A stretch of 64,000 nucleotides of DNA from Flavobacteriaceae bacterium Ga0077528 (GCA_001464475.1 LNDX01000010.1:62001-126000), one strand, 5' to 3'. Shown: positions 10,088 to 19,466, counted from the stretch's first letter. The notes: a model not told the origin generated them from the letters alone. A program made the numbers and translations.

Positions 10088-11401
10088 TTATTTCTTAATA
10101 TATTTTTCAAATTCTTTTGTTTGAACTCTTGCTTTTAAATCATGCAACAAGTTATACAAACCAAAAAACGTTCTGTTTATATACAAAAAGTGTTTTGAAC
10201 CTCTATTCCCATTCATTTTTCTTAGTTGAGTATCTTTAGCGAACTCCTCTCCCATTGTTGCAATTTGACCAAAGAAATCATCATCAGAAAAATCGAAGAA
10301 ATCTCCGTGAAATGGTTTGGTAAACAAACTCAACAAATCATGAAATAACTTTGTAAAATATTTTATTTCTTCTTTAGAATCATCTAATCTTAAAATCTCT
10401 AATTCATATAATTTTTCATTGAATAATTTCGGATTATCAATCACTGCTGGATTTGCTAATTCAAAATAAGGAACATAAAATTCTAAAGGAACATGTTTGA
10501 TACAACCAAAATCAATCGCAACTAATTTATCGTCTTTATCAATCAAAAAGTTTCCAGGATGCGGATCAGCATGTACTTGTTTTAAATGATGCATTTGATA
10601 CATATAAAAATCCCAAAGCGCCTGACCTATTTTATCTCCTTTAACTCTATCCGTATTGTGAGCTGCAAATTCTGACAAATGTTCACCATCAATCCATTCC
10701 ATTGTCAAGATTTTCTCTGAAGACAATTCTGAATAATATTTTGGGAAACGTAAATTTTCAATATGCATACACCAATCAGATACTTCTAAACTTTGCTTTA
10801 ACTCTAAATTATAATCGGTTTCTTCTAATAATTTATCTTCAACTTCTTTAAAATATTTATCAGAATCTTTACCCTTTATGTTAAACATTCTAATCGCGAA
10901 TGGTTTTACTAAAGCCAAATCAGAACTTATACTATCCGCAACACCTGGATATTGGATTTTCACAGCAAGATTTTTCCCATCTTTGGTTGCTTTGTGTACC
11001 TGACCGATACTCGCAGCATTCATAGCATCTGGCGTAAACGTGTCGTATAAGTTCTCTGGATATTGACCTAAATATTTTTTAAATGTTTTTCTAACTAATG
11101 GTGCCGACAATGGTGGAACCGAAAATTGAGACAACGAAAATTTATCTACATATTGTTGTGGCATAATGCTTTTGTCCATGCTCAACATTTGAGCAACTTT
11201 CAAAGCACTTCCTTTCAAATTCTTTAAACCATCATAAATGTCTTCGGCATTGCTTTCGTTTAATTTATCACGATTTAAAGATGGATTTACAATCTTTTCA
11301 CCATAATAAGCAACGTAATTTCCTCCTACTTTAAATCCGGTTTTAACTAATTGACTGGCGCGCTCTATCTTTCCTGTTGGAATTTTATCTAATGTTTTCA
11401 T
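10088..11401 (-). CDS. ABC1/UbiB (AarF) family atypical kinase
   Basis: This 437-residue protein has the ABC1 family layout: a KxGQ-like element in variant form (SALKVAQMLSMD, about 65-76), the A-rich loop NAASIGQVHKAT (about 128-139), AVKIQYPG with the invariant lysine, and the catalytic part VHADPHPGNFLI...AIDFG. Family members are ATP-dependent kinase-like proteins linked to isoprenoid quinone lipid metabolism. Flavobacteria make menaquinone, so a ubiquinone role is unlikely. It lies 24 bases downstream of a TetR-family gene on the same strand, so the two are probably co-transcribed and the regulator may control it. The substrate is unknown. Confidence 0.85.
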   Translation of the reverse strand: MKTLDKIPTGKIERASQLVKTGFKVGGNYVAYYGEKIVNPSLNRDKLNESNAEDIYDGLKNLKGSALKVAQMLSMDKSIMPQQYVDKFSLSQFSVPPLSAPLVRKTFKKYLGQYPENLYDTFTPDAMNAASIGQVHKATKDGKNLAVKIQYPGVADSISSDLALVKPFAIRMFNIKGKDSDKYFKEVEDKLLEETDYNLELKQSLEVSDWCMHIENLRFPKYYSELSSEKILTMEWIDGEHLSEFAAHNTDRVKGDKIGQALWDFYMYQMHHLKQVHADPHPGNFLIDKDDKLVAIDFGCIKHVPLEFYVPYFELANPAVIDNPKLFNEKLYELEILRLDDSKEEIKYFTKLFHDLLSLFTKPFHGDFFDFSDDDFFGQIATMGEEFAKDTQLRKMNGNRGSKHFLYINRTFFGLYNLLHDLKARVQTKEFEKYIKK

Positions 11402-11425
11402 ACTTGTGCTGAATTTATTTCAGTA

Positions 11426-12097
11426 TTAATTCATTTTTTCTTTCCAAAGGAATTTTCCTAAATCGAATAAACTTTCTAATGGTTTTGTATCTAACAAATC
11501 AACCACTGTATTTACAGATTTTTCAATTAAAACATCTGTTTTTTCAAAACCTACAGAAGTATCATCCATCCAAAATTTCAATAAAAATAAGAACTGAATC
11601 CATGCACCTTCTGCAAAAACTGGTTTGGTGATTTTAGAAATTTTATCACTTACCATATTTTCATTCTCATCAATAATACTTACGATAAAATCTTTGAAAT
11701 GGTTTCTGAATTGTTTTAAACTTTTCAAATTCTTCAATCCTTCTTTGTTCTCTTTTAAAGAAAACACTACATAACTTCTGTTCAAGGTTAAAATTTCAAA
11801 CAAAGTAAAATACAATGTCAAAAGCTTATTTTTATCTGAATAACTTTCAAAAGCTTCGTCTTTCTTGATGGAACCTTCAGCATTCTCAAAAAATTTAACC
11901 CAAATTTCCTGCCTCAATGCATCCAACGAACCAAAGAATTTGTAGAAATCTGCTTCCTCAATTTTGTGCTCTTTACAAAACGAGAATACATTTTTAGGTT
12001 CGGCATTATTGCTTAGAACATAATCCATGTACATAGAAATGATAGCATCATCAGTTATCAATTTCTTTTTGGTTGTTGTTTTCTTAGAAGTTTCCAT
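11426..12097 (-). CDS. TetR-family transcriptional regulator
   Basis: This 223-residue protein has a short Lys/Thr-rich N-terminus, then a TetR-type helix-turn-helix (about 15-60: DDAIISMYMDYVL...EADFYKFFGSLDALRQEIW) and an all-helical C-terminal domain expected to bind a ligand and dimerise. It is the first gene of a pair with the ABC1 kinase. Palindromes just upstream (12128-12170) are plausible autoregulatory operators. The inducing ligand is unknown; the kinase partner suggests a lipid or quinone-related signal, but that is only inference. Confidence 0.75.
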   Translation of the reverse strand: METSKKTTTKKKLITDDAIISMYMDYVLSNNAEPKNVFSFCKEHKIEEADFYKFFGSLDALRQEIWVKFFENAEGSIKKDEAFESYSDKNKLLTLYFTLFEILTLNRSYVVFSLKENKEGLKNLKSLKQFRNHFKDFIVSIIDENENMVSDKISKITKPVFAEGAWIQFLFLLKFWMDDTSVGFEKTDVLIEKSVNTVVDLLDTKPLESLFDLGKFLWKEKMN

Positions 12098-12127
12098 TTG
12101 AAATAAATTTGATTGTAAAATTACTTA

Positions 12128-12170
12128 TTGTTTAACAATTAATGAAATTATCTAAACAAAAAGTTTTGTT
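12128..12170 (-). promoter_or_regulatory. Candidate TetR operator palindromes
   Basis: Two palindromes lie within 75 bases of the TetR start. ATTGTTTAACAAT at 12127-12139 is perfect over 6-bp arms, and AACAAAA-AG-TTTTGTT at 12155-12170 is perfect over 7-bp arms. TetR-family proteins commonly repress their own promoter by binding such sites. AT-rich palindromes are common in this genome (TTGTTTAACAA recurs elsewhere in the window), so this is tentative. Confidence 0.35.
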
Positions 12171-12195
12171 AAATGTTGTTCAAAATATTTGAAAA

Positions 12196-12224
12196 TAAAA
12201 AAGCGACCAATGAAAATTGATCGC
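12196..12224 (-). terminator. Terminator after the OmpA-like lipoprotein gene
   Basis: On the minus strand GGCGATCAA and TTGGTCGC form an 8-bp stem with one mismatch, followed by TTTTTT. It lies just past the stop of the gene at 12252. Confidence 0.65.
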
Positions 12225-12251
12225 CTTTGATGATATTATAAACTCTTAAAT

Positions 12252-12947
12252 TTAGTTTCCTGCTTGTTTTTTAGCATCTTCAACCATTTTTTCATTTGCT
12301 GTAATTGCAAACTCAACTCTACGGTTTTGAGAACGACCTTCTGGAGTATCGTTAGTTGCAATAGGATCAGCAATTCCCATTCCGACCATTTTAAATCTTG
12401 ACATATTTAAACCTTTAGACTCTAAATATTTTTCAACAGAAATTGCTCTCTGTTCAGATAATGTCAAGTTATATTCTGGTTTACCAGTAATATCAGTATA
12501 ACCATAAATAACAATATCAGTATCTGCATAACTTTGAAAAACTGGAACTAGTTTATCTAAATTAGCTTTGGCTGCAGCAGTCAATGTAGATTTATTGGTA
12601 TCAAAGCGAACAGAATTTTCACCTAAAACCAATCTGATTCCTTCTCCTACTCTCTCTACTTGCGCTCCTGGCAAAGCTGTTTGAATTTCTCTAGCTTGTT
12701 TATCCATTTTGTTACCAATAACGCCTCCAGCTACACCACCAATAACACCTCCAAGTACAGCACCAATTGCGCCATTACCACCTTTTCCGATGTTATTTCC
12801 TAGAACTGCACCAAGAACACCACCTGCAACTGCACCAATTGCAGCACCACGTTGAGTTTTATTTGTGTTTTTAACCGACTCACAACTTGTAAAAAGTGAA
12901 CCTATACTTAAAACTCCTATCAATAAATAAATTGTAATCTTTTTCAT
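12252..12947 (-). CDS. OmpA-family lipoprotein with glycine-zipper domain (YiaD-like)
   Basis: A lipoprotein signal peptide ends at the lipobox SLFTSC (Cys about residue 23). It is followed by a glycine-zipper segment (about 33-82, repeated GAxxGxxxGAxxG) and an OmpA-type peptidoglycan-binding domain (about 105-220) with VRFDTNKSTLT, YGYTDITGKPEYN, LSEQRA and RSQNRRVEF. Such proteins tether the outer membrane to peptidoglycan through the conserved Asp and Arg of the OmpA domain. It is the second gene of a pair, 20 bases downstream of another lipoprotein gene (12968). The Asp of TDITG and the NRRVEF arginine are both present, so binding looks intact. Confidence 0.88.
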   Translation of the reverse strand: MKKITIYLLIGVLSIGSLFTSCESVKNTNKTQRGAAIGAVAGGVLGAVLGNNIGKGGNGAIGAVLGGVIGGVAGGVIGNKMDKQAREIQTALPGAQVERVGEGIRLVLGENSVRFDTNKSTLTAAAKANLDKLVPVFQSYADTDIVIYGYTDITGKPEYNLTLSEQRAISVEKYLESKGLNMSRFKMVGMGIADPIATNDTPEGRSQNRRVEFAITANEKMVEDAKKQAGN

Positions 12948-12967
12948 TTTCTTATATTTTAAATTAT

Positions 12968-13441
12968 TTAATTTCTCTGAAACTGATATACCACATCAAT
13001 AGATTTTCCACCAACATTAGCTTTATCTATTAACTGAAATGATGTTTCCGTTTGATTAGCTACAGTTAAAATGTAACCTTCAGCAACTTTTTTTGCTTTA
13101 GTTTCGTTTATAATTTTCATGACAAAATTTCCATTATCATTGATAAACCAAGTTATTGGTGAAGTGAAACTAGTACAACTAGAATTATTCAGAGCCATTT
13201 CACCTTTATTGTTATTTGAAATAAATTTCCAAGTACTTCCAACAAAACATTTAGAATCTGCAATATCAAAAGAAGTTACTTTGATATAATCTGAACCTGG
13301 ATAAGTCACTGAACTTATCGTCCAAGTTCCTTTTGACATAACTTGAGAACTTTTGTCAAGTTTTGTATTTGTAACATCTTGCTTTGGTTTACATCCCACA
13401 AAAACAATTGTTAACATTAGTAAAATCAAACCTTTTTTCAT
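12968..13441 (-). CDS. Lipocalin-like lipoprotein
   Basis: This 157-residue protein has a lipobox at VFVGC (Cys about 17) followed by one small beta-rich domain with WTISSV at the start and IDVVYQFQR at the end, a pattern common in lipocalin-like lipoproteins of Bacteroidota. It carries two further cysteines (CFVGS and SSCTS). It is first in a two-gene operon with the OmpA-like lipoprotein and diverges from htpG. The outer-membrane or periplasmic location follows from the lipobox. The ligand is unknown. Confidence 0.7.
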   Translation of the reverse strand: MKKGLILLMLTIVFVGCKPKQDVTNTKLDKSSQVMSKGTWTISSVTYPGSDYIKVTSFDIADSKCFVGSTWKFISNNNKGEMALNNSSCTSFTSPITWFINDNGNFVMKIINETKAKKVAEGYILTVANQTETSFQLIDKANVGGKSIDVVYQFQRN

Positions 13442-13615
13442 AATTATATTTTTTAATTTAAGTTTTGCAAAGATAATTTACAATCTTCGGATTTTACTAA
13501 GTTACAAAAAAATAAGTTGTAAAAAAAATTCTACGTCATTTTGTCAGATTAAAAGCTTTGGTACTGAATTTGAATAGTAAGAAAACATAAATTGTTTAAC
13601 TTAAAAGTTCAAAAT

Positions 13616-15502
13616 ATGTCAACAGGAAAAATTAATGTTTCAGTAGAAAACATTTTCCCTTTAATCAAGAAATTTCTTTACAATGACCACGAAATTTTTC
13701 TTCGTGAATTGGTTTCAAATGCTACAGATGCAACTTTAAAATTAAAACATTTAACTAGTATTGGTGAGGCTAAAGTTGAATATGGCAATCCAATTATTGA
13801 AGTAAAAATCGATAAAGAAGCCAAAAAACTTCACATCATCGACCAAGGTTTAGGAATGACTGCCGATGAAGTTGAAAAATACATCAATCAAGTGGCTTTT
13901 TCTGGTGCTGAAGAATTTCTTGAAAAATATAAAGATTCTGCCAAAGATTCTGGAATTATTGGTCATTTTGGTTTAGGATTTTATTCGGCTTTTATGGTTG
14001 CTGAAAAAGTTGAAATCATTACTAAATCATTTAAAGACGAACCAGCTGCACATTGGACCTGTGATGGAAGTCCAGAATTTACATTAGAAACATCAGACAA
14101 AACGTCTCGTGGAACTGAAATTATTCTTCATATTGCTGAAGATTCTCTGGAATTTTTAGAAGAATATAAAATCAGAGAATTACTTACAAAATATAACAAG
14201 TTCATGCCTATTCCAATTAAATTTGGAACACGCAAAGAAACTTTACCAAAGCCAGAAGATGCTGCAGAAGATTTTGTTGCAGAAACTATTGAAGTAGACA
14301 ATATCATCAATAATCCAACTCCAGCTTGGACAAAATTGCCAACAGATTTAACGGATGAAGATTATAAAAGCTTCTATCACGAATTGTATCCAATGCAATT
14401 TGAAGAACCTTTATTCAATATTCATTTGAATGTGGATTATCCTTTTAATTTGACTGGTATTTTGTATTTCCCAAAACTGTCTAACGACATGCAAATGCAA
14501 AAAGACAGAATTCAAATGTATCAAAATCAGGTTTTTGTAACTGATAACGTAGAAGGAATTGTTCCAGAATTTTTAGGAATGTTGAAAGGTGTAATTGATT
14601 CGCCAGATATTCCTTTGAATGTTTCTCGTTCTGGCTTACAAGCAGATAGTAACGTCAAGAAAATATCTAATTACATCACAAGAAAAGTAGCTGATAAACT
14701 AAAAGGTTTATTCAACGAAAATCGTGAAGACTTCGAGAAAAAATGGAATGATATCAAAATAGTTTTAGAATACGGAATGTTATCGGAACCAAAATTCTAC
14801 GAAAAAGCAGGCGATTTTGTTTTGTATCCTTCAGTTGATGATAAATATTACACTTTATCAGAATTGAAAGAAGCCATTACTGCAAATCAAACCGATAAAA
14901 ACGGAAAATTAGTAGTTTTATATGCTTCTAGTAAAGATGCTCAACATGGTTATATTGACATTGCAAAAGAAAAAGGGTACGAAGTATTATTATTAGATTC
15001 TCCAATTGTTTCGCATTTGATTCAAAAATTAGAATCTGATAACGAAAACCTAACTTTTGTTCGTGTGGATTCTGATCATATTGACAAATTGATTCAAAAA
15101 GAAGAAACTCAAATTTCTAAATTATCGGAAGACGAAGCAACTAATTTGAAAACCGTTTTAGAAGAAATTGTTCCAAAAACTAACTACTCTGTTCAATTAG
15201 AACCAATGGATAGTAATGCTGCTCCATTTATGATTACGCAACCAGAATTCATGAGAAGAATGAAAGAAATGAGTCAAACTGGTGGTGGCGGAATGTTTGG
15301 AATGGGTAACTTCCCAGAAATGTATAATTTGGTTGTAAATACGAATTCTGAATTAGCAACAACCATTTTAAACACCTCTGACAAATCTGCTCAAGAAAGT
15401 TTAGTGAAACAAGCTCTTGATTTAGCCAAAATATCACAAGGATTATTAAAAGGTGAAGAATTAACAGCTTTTGTGAAAAGAAGTTTTGAGTTGATAAAAT
15501 AA
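13616..15502 (+). CDS. htpG: Molecular chaperone HtpG (Hsp90)
   Basis: This is the bacterial Hsp90, an ATP-dependent cytosolic dimer that remodels client proteins. I start at the ATG at 13616 (MSTGKINVSVENIFPLI); an in-frame TTG at 13592 would add eight residues not typical of the family. The GHKL ATPase pocket is intact: ELVSNATDA (about 31-39), DQGLGMT, and GHFGLGFYSAFMVA (about 117-130). The middle domain has the catalytic-arginine region LNVSRSGLQ, and the C-terminal dimerisation domain is complete. At 628 residues it matches the usual length in Bacteroidota. A strong terminator follows. Confidence 0.97.
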   Translation: MSTGKINVSVENIFPLIKKFLYNDHEIFLRELVSNATDATLKLKHLTSIGEAKVEYGNPIIEVKIDKEAKKLHIIDQGLGMTADEVEKYINQVAFSGAEEFLEKYKDSAKDSGIIGHFGLGFYSAFMVAEKVEIITKSFKDEPAAHWTCDGSPEFTLETSDKTSRGTEIILHIAEDSLEFLEEYKIRELLTKYNKFMPIPIKFGTRKETLPKPEDAAEDFVAETIEVDNIINNPTPAWTKLPTDLTDEDYKSFYHELYPMQFEEPLFNIHLNVDYPFNLTGILYFPKLSNDMQMQKDRIQMYQNQVFVTDNVEGIVPEFLGMLKGVIDSPDIPLNVSRSGLQADSNVKKISNYITRKVADKLKGLFNENREDFEKKWNDIKIVLEYGMLSEPKFYEKAGDFVLYPSVDDKYYTLSELKEAITANQTDKNGKLVVLYASSKDAQHGYIDIAKEKGYEVLLLDSPIVSHLIQKLESDNENLTFVRVDSDHIDKLIQKEETQISKLSEDEATNLKTVLEEIVPKTNYSVQLEPMDSNAAPFMITQPEFMRRMKEMSQTGGGGMFGMGNFPEMYNLVVNTNSELATTILNTSDKSAQESLVKQALDLAKISQGLLKGEELTAFVKRSFELIK

Positions 15503-15534
15503 GTATTAAGACGAAAGTATTAAGAATTAAGATT

Positions 15535-15566
15535 AACCTGTGAGTGAAAACTTGCAGGTTTTTTTG
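15535..15566 (+). terminator. Rho-independent terminator of htpG
   Basis: AACCTG and CAGGTT close a hairpin whose inner AGT/ACT also pair around GAAA, followed by seven Ts. Confidence 0.85.
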
Positions 15567-15634
15567 TAATTTATCAATATCTATTAAATATTTTCCGTAC
15601 TTCGTACTTCGTAAATCTAACTTCAAACTTTAAA

Positions 15635-16042
15635 ATGAACCTATCCATAGAAACTCCAGCATTATTATTTTCTGCAACTTCGTTAATTCTGTTAGCTTAT
15701 ACTAATCGATTTTTAACCATTGCACAAATTGTCCGTGGATTGAAGAAAACCTACGATGAAAAAGAAAACAAAAGCATTTTGATAGAAATCAAAAACCTCA
15801 ACTTGCGATTAACCTTAATTCGATACATGCAACTTTTTGGTGTGCTGAGTTTGTTTCTTTCCGTATTCGGAATGTTAGTTTTGTTTATGGAATGGAAGCT
15901 TGTTGGTATTTATATTTTTGGTGCAAGCTTGCTTAGTTTGCTTATTTCACTTGGCATCTCTTTTTGGGAAATTAGTATTTCTGTCAAAGCTTTACGTGTC
16001 CACTTAAGCGATCTAATTGATGATGAAATTGCAAAAGATTAA
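15635..16042 (+). CDS. DUF2721-family small membrane protein
   Basis: This 135-residue protein has three predicted membrane segments (about 8-30, 68-92 and 95-115) and the family pattern ETPALLFSATSLILLAYTNRF near the start. DUF2721 proteins are inner-membrane proteins of unknown function. It stands alone between two terminators. The short upstream region contains the direct repeat GTACTTCGTACTTCGTAAATC, a type of simple repeat frequent between Flavobacterium genes. Confidence 0.75.
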   Translation: MNLSIETPALLFSATSLILLAYTNRFLTIAQIVRGLKKTYDEKENKSILIEIKNLNLRLTLIRYMQLFGVLSLFLSVFGMLVLFMEWKLVGIYIFGASLLSLLISLGISFWEISISVKALRVHLSDLIDDEIAKD

Positions 16043-16077
16043 TTATCAAAACGTTAATTTTAATTATATCTCCTTAA

Positions 16078-16103
16078 AATCCCTATTTGTAGGGATTTTT
16101 TTT
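16078..16103 (+). terminator. Rho-independent terminator
   Basis: AATCCCTA and TAGGGATT form an 8-bp stem around TTTG, followed by a run of eight or more Ts, downstream of the DUF2721 gene. Confidence 0.9.
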
Positions 16104-16153
16104 ATAATTTAATACCAGAATTTTGAACTATTAAACCCTTAAAACTAAAAAAT

Positions 16154-16660
16154 ATGAGAAGAGTATACGAAACTTGTGGAGAATTTAATTTAAAAAATCT
16201 TACAGCAACTGCAAAAACAACTTTACCTGATTCAAAAGGATTGATTTGTAAATATGTAAAATATTATAATATTTCCACAGAGACAAATTATGCTGTTTTT
16301 GCTGTTATGGTTGATAATAGTGGAAATTTTGATTTGAGACAGAGTCCAGATCCAAGTATTGATGTTATAGTTGCTCCACAACCTATTGATTTACAAAACA
16401 TTGACCACAAATTCTCGCGAAGAGATTTTAAAAATTTAAAAGCTACTGATGAAATATATTTTTTCTGTTGGCATGATTCAACTTTTGATGAGGGAATTCT
16501 AAGATTTTTACAAAACCAAGAAATTGAACCCTCAGCTTTATTAACAGCATTTCAGAATGAAAATTCTATTGAAGAAAATCTAATAGTGAGAAGTATTTTA
16601 AGACCATTACAACCAAAAGTAGGAAATGGTGGGATTCTAACAGTTAATGGTTCTTGCTAA
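16154..16660 (+). CDS. Unknown protein coupled to a two-component system
   Basis: I do not recognise this 168-residue protein. It has no signal peptide or membrane segment. It contains several short hydrophobic strands (NYAVFAVMVDN, IDVIVAPQ, EIYFFCWHD) and a C-terminal tail GNGGILTVNGSC. Its TAA stop at 16658-16660 is followed at once by the ATG of the histidine kinase, so the two are probably translationally coupled. A role as accessory sensor, adaptor or reporter of the kinase is inference from position. Cysteines occur at about 8, 34, 112 and the very last residue. Confidence 0.75.
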   Translation: MRRVYETCGEFNLKNLTATAKTTLPDSKGLICKYVKYYNISTETNYAVFAVMVDNSGNFDLRQSPDPSIDVIVAPQPIDLQNIDHKFSRRDFKNLKATDEIYFFCWHDSTFDEGILRFLQNQEIEPSALLTAFQNENSIEENLIVRSILRPLQPKVGNGGILTVNGSC

Positions 16661-18469
16661 ATGACATTAAAAAAAATCAAAATATTTTTTATAAAAGCAG
16701 CACTTTTGTTGAGTGTTGCTTTTACTTATTCGCAATCAAACGCTTTAAAAAAACTTGAATTACAAATAAAAAATCAAGATTTTGAACAAGCAAAAATTAT
16801 TAATGAAAAGATAAATACAAAAAAGTTCAATGCTTTTGAACTAGCACAATACAACTATTTATTGGCCATTATAAACGTTCAAGAAAACAAAGACGACTTG
16901 GCTTTCAATCACTACATTGAGTCAAAAAAACTATTTAAATCAATTGATAGTGTTGATAAAGTTGCTAAAATTAACATTGAAATTGTTTCGCTTTTATTAG
17001 CAATTAATAGAAACAAAGTTGATTATAAAAAGTTTTTAAAAGAGTATAATGACTATGCTGAACAGAAAAAAGATCCGAAAATATTAACGGAGTTTTATAT
17101 TCAAATTGGAAAGTCATTTTATGATACCATTCCAAAAACGGCATTAGATTATTTCAAAAAAGCAGAAAAGGAGAATCTAAAAACAAATGATGAAATTACA
17201 CAGGTCAGAATTCTTCAAAACATAGGAGCTACTTTTTCACATGACAGAATAAACAAAATTGATTCTGCTCTTTACTCCTATCAAAAAGCTTTAAAAATTT
17301 TAAGCAAAAATCAAAAGAATAGTAATCAACAAAAAATTACAGGATTTTTCTTCAATATTTATACCAACACAGGATTAGCATATAGTAAAAAAAAGGATTT
17401 TGAAAAGGCACTTTATTATTTTAACAAAGCAGATTCTATTCCGCTTAAAGATTATCTAAATAAAAATAAAGAGATTTTATATGGTTACTTATCCGATTTA
17501 TATAAAGAAAAAGGAGACTATATAAAATGTATTGAATACATCGAAAAACAAAAGGTTCTAACCAATACATTAAATGAAAATGAACAAAAAATTGCTATTA
17601 CAGAAATTGATACAAAATACAAAACTGAAGAAACAAAACTTCAAAATCTAACCCTAAAAAACAAGCTTCAAACAAATAAAATAATACTATTTATTGGACT
17701 TGCTTTATTACTGATAATTACAACAATAGGAGTTCTAGCATACAAGAACGTTTCGAAAAAGAAAACCATTGCCGAACAAGAAAAACTAATCCAAACGCAA
17801 AAACTTGAAACATCGCTTAAAGAACAAGAACTCCATGAAATTGATATAATGCTTGAAAGCCAGGAAAAAGAACGTCAAAGAATAGCAAATGAATTACATG
17901 ATAATCTAGGTAGTTTATTAGCAACTTTAAAGTTTAATTTTCAAAATCTTAAACGCCAAAAAGAAGTTTTAGAAGACAAAGAAAATCAACTGTTTGAAAA
18001 AACTGATTCGCTTATTGATGAAGCTTATCAGGAAGTAAGAAATATTTCACATCTAAAAAACCTTGGTGTTATTGGAAGTCATGGTTTGGAAATTGCTGTA
18101 AAAAAAATGGCAGAAAAAATGAGTATTCTTAAAAAGTTGACCATAAACGTAATTCCTTTTGGATTAAACGAAAGATTAGATAATCAAAAAGAGATAACAC
18201 TTTTCAGAATGATTCAAGAATTGTGCACCAACATCATTAAGCATTCTCAAGCTACCGAGGTTAATATCTATCTTACACAGCATAATAAAACCGATATCAA
18301 TATTATTATTGAAGATAATGGGAAAGGATTTGATATTAAAAAAATTGCTACAAAAGACGGAATTGGTCTTAAAAGTATAGAAAAAAAAGTGGAACAAATG
18401 GAAGGAACTTTCACCATAGATTCAGTAATAAATAAAGGAACAACCATAATTATAGACCTACCAATATGA
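16661..18469 (+). CDS. TPR-containing sensor histidine kinase (HisKA_3/NarX type)
   Basis: A signal peptide (about 1-25) is followed by a helical region with tetratricopeptide-like repeats (about 30-310) that is probably periplasmic, and a single membrane helix (about 339-361). The cytoplasmic part has a short coiled coil, the HisKA_3 phosphoacceptor region ERQRIANELHDNLGSLLATL (about 403-422, with H in ELHD), and a HATPase_c domain with N box LCTNIIKHSQ (about 518) and G1 box DNGKGFD. It autophosphorylates and passes phosphate to the overlapping response regulator. Its ATG directly follows the stop of the unknown gene at 16154. The signal is unknown. Confidence 0.88.
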   Translation: MTLKKIKIFFIKAALLLSVAFTYSQSNALKKLELQIKNQDFEQAKIINEKINTKKFNAFELAQYNYLLAIINVQENKDDLAFNHYIESKKLFKSIDSVDKVAKINIEIVSLLLAINRNKVDYKKFLKEYNDYAEQKKDPKILTEFYIQIGKSFYDTIPKTALDYFKKAEKENLKTNDEITQVRILQNIGATFSHDRINKIDSALYSYQKALKILSKNQKNSNQQKITGFFFNIYTNTGLAYSKKKDFEKALYYFNKADSIPLKDYLNKNKEILYGYLSDLYKEKGDYIKCIEYIEKQKVLTNTLNENEQKIAITEIDTKYKTEETKLQNLTLKNKLQTNKIILFIGLALLLIITTIGVLAYKNVSKKKTIAEQEKLIQTQKLETSLKEQELHEIDIMLESQEKERQRIANELHDNLGSLLATLKFNFQNLKRQKEVLEDKENQLFEKTDSLIDEAYQEVRNISHLKNLGVIGSHGLEIAVKKMAEKMSILKKLTINVIPFGLNERLDNQKEITLFRMIQELCTNIIKHSQATEVNIYLTQHNKTDINIIIEDNGKGFDIKKIATKDGIGLKSIEKKVEQMEGTFTIDSVINKGTTIIIDLPI

Positions 18470-19077
18470 TAACATTAGTAATTGCAGAAGATCATCAAGC
18501 TCTAATTGATGGCATCCGTTCTTTTTTGGAATATGAAGAAGATATTACCGTTTTGGGTGAAGCAAATGATGGTGAAATTTTAATCGATTTGGTTAGAAAA
18601 AAGCAACCACAAATTGTTTTAACCGATATAAGAATGCCCAAATGCGATGGAATTTGTGCTACAAAAACAATAAAGAAAGAGTTTCCAAATACCAAGATAA
18701 TTGCTTTTAGCATGTTTGACCAAGCAGAAGCTATTCATCAAATGAAAGATGCTGGTGCATCGGGCTATATCATGAAGAATTCTTCACTTAAAAAAGTTTT
18801 AGAAGCCATAAGAATTGTAGCTAAAAATGGAGACTATTTTGATGATTCCATAACAACTACAGATGTAACAAGTAAAGAAGAAATTGTATTAAGCACACGA
18901 GAAAAAGAAATATTACGTCTAATAGGTGAAGGAAAAACTTCTCAAGAAATTGCTGATATTTTATTCATTGGTAAAAGCACTGTTGACACGCACAGAAAAA
19001 ATATTCTGAAGAAAATGAACATTCAAGGAAAAACGGATTTAATAAGATTTGCCGTTGAAAGAAAATATGATTTTTAG
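18466..19077 (+). CDS. NarL/LuxR-type response regulator
   Basis: It overlaps the kinase stop by four bases (ATGA), a sign of translational coupling. The receiver domain (about 1-120) has the acidic pair ED near residue 8, the phosphoacceptor Asp about 54 in VLTDIRMPKCDG, and the conserved Lys in GYIMKNSS. A LuxR-type helix-turn-helix occupies about 138-200 (LSTREKEILRLIGEGKTSQEIA...STVDTHRKNILKKM). Phosphorylation by the adjacent kinase should drive dimerisation and DNA binding. The target genes cannot be read from the window. Confidence 0.92.
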   Translation: MITLVIAEDHQALIDGIRSFLEYEEDITVLGEANDGEILIDLVRKKQPQIVLTDIRMPKCDGICATKTIKKEFPNTKIIAFSMFDQAEAIHQMKDAGASGYIMKNSSLKKVLEAIRIVAKNGDYFDDSITTTDVTSKEEIVLSTREKEILRLIGEGKTSQEIADILFIGKSTVDTHRKNILKKMNIQGKTDLIRFAVERKYDF

Positions 19078-19196
19078 GAAATAATCTTCCATTCAAAAAT
19101 TAAAAATAGTATTTCATAAACTAAAAAGGCTGTTTCATAAAAAAAATAAATATCTCTCATTTTTTTTATTTAACTTACAAAGAAATAAAACTAAAA

Positions 19197-19466
19197 ATGA
19201 TAACTTTCACTAAAGACGATTTATTTTATTCAGATTATGAATGGTCGACCTATATTTCATCTGACCCTAAAATTTCTGGAAAAATAGATGAAACCCGATT
19301 TAATAAAAATCAAGGTATGGATTTGTGGGATTTTAGTAAAATTGAAAGTTGTATTAAAATTGAACGCTGCATTAGAGAAAAACTACCTCCTAAAATAACC
19401 AAACAAGAAGAAGTAGCAACATGGGTTCAGTTAAATTGGAAAACTATTGAATTAAAAAAAAAATAA
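19197..19466 (+). CDS. Small hypothetical protein
   Basis: This 89-residue, charged, soluble-looking protein starts MITFTKDDLFYSDYEW and ends in a lysine run. It contains WDFSKIE and two nearby cysteines. I do not recognise it. An A-rich leader typical of Bacteroidota translation starts precedes the ATG, and the coding style matches its neighbours, so it is probably real. It sits alone between the response regulator and a basic secreted protein. Confidence 0.5.
   Translation: MITFTKDDLFYSDYEWSTYISSDPKISGKIDETRFNKNQGMDLWDFSKIESCIKIERCIREKLPPKITKQEEVATWVQLNWKTIELKKK

Noticed and set aside
15249..15626. Minus-strand 125-residue frame overlapping the end of htpG
   Set aside because: It overlaps a well-conserved gene and its terminator, and the predicted protein has leucine-rich random character.
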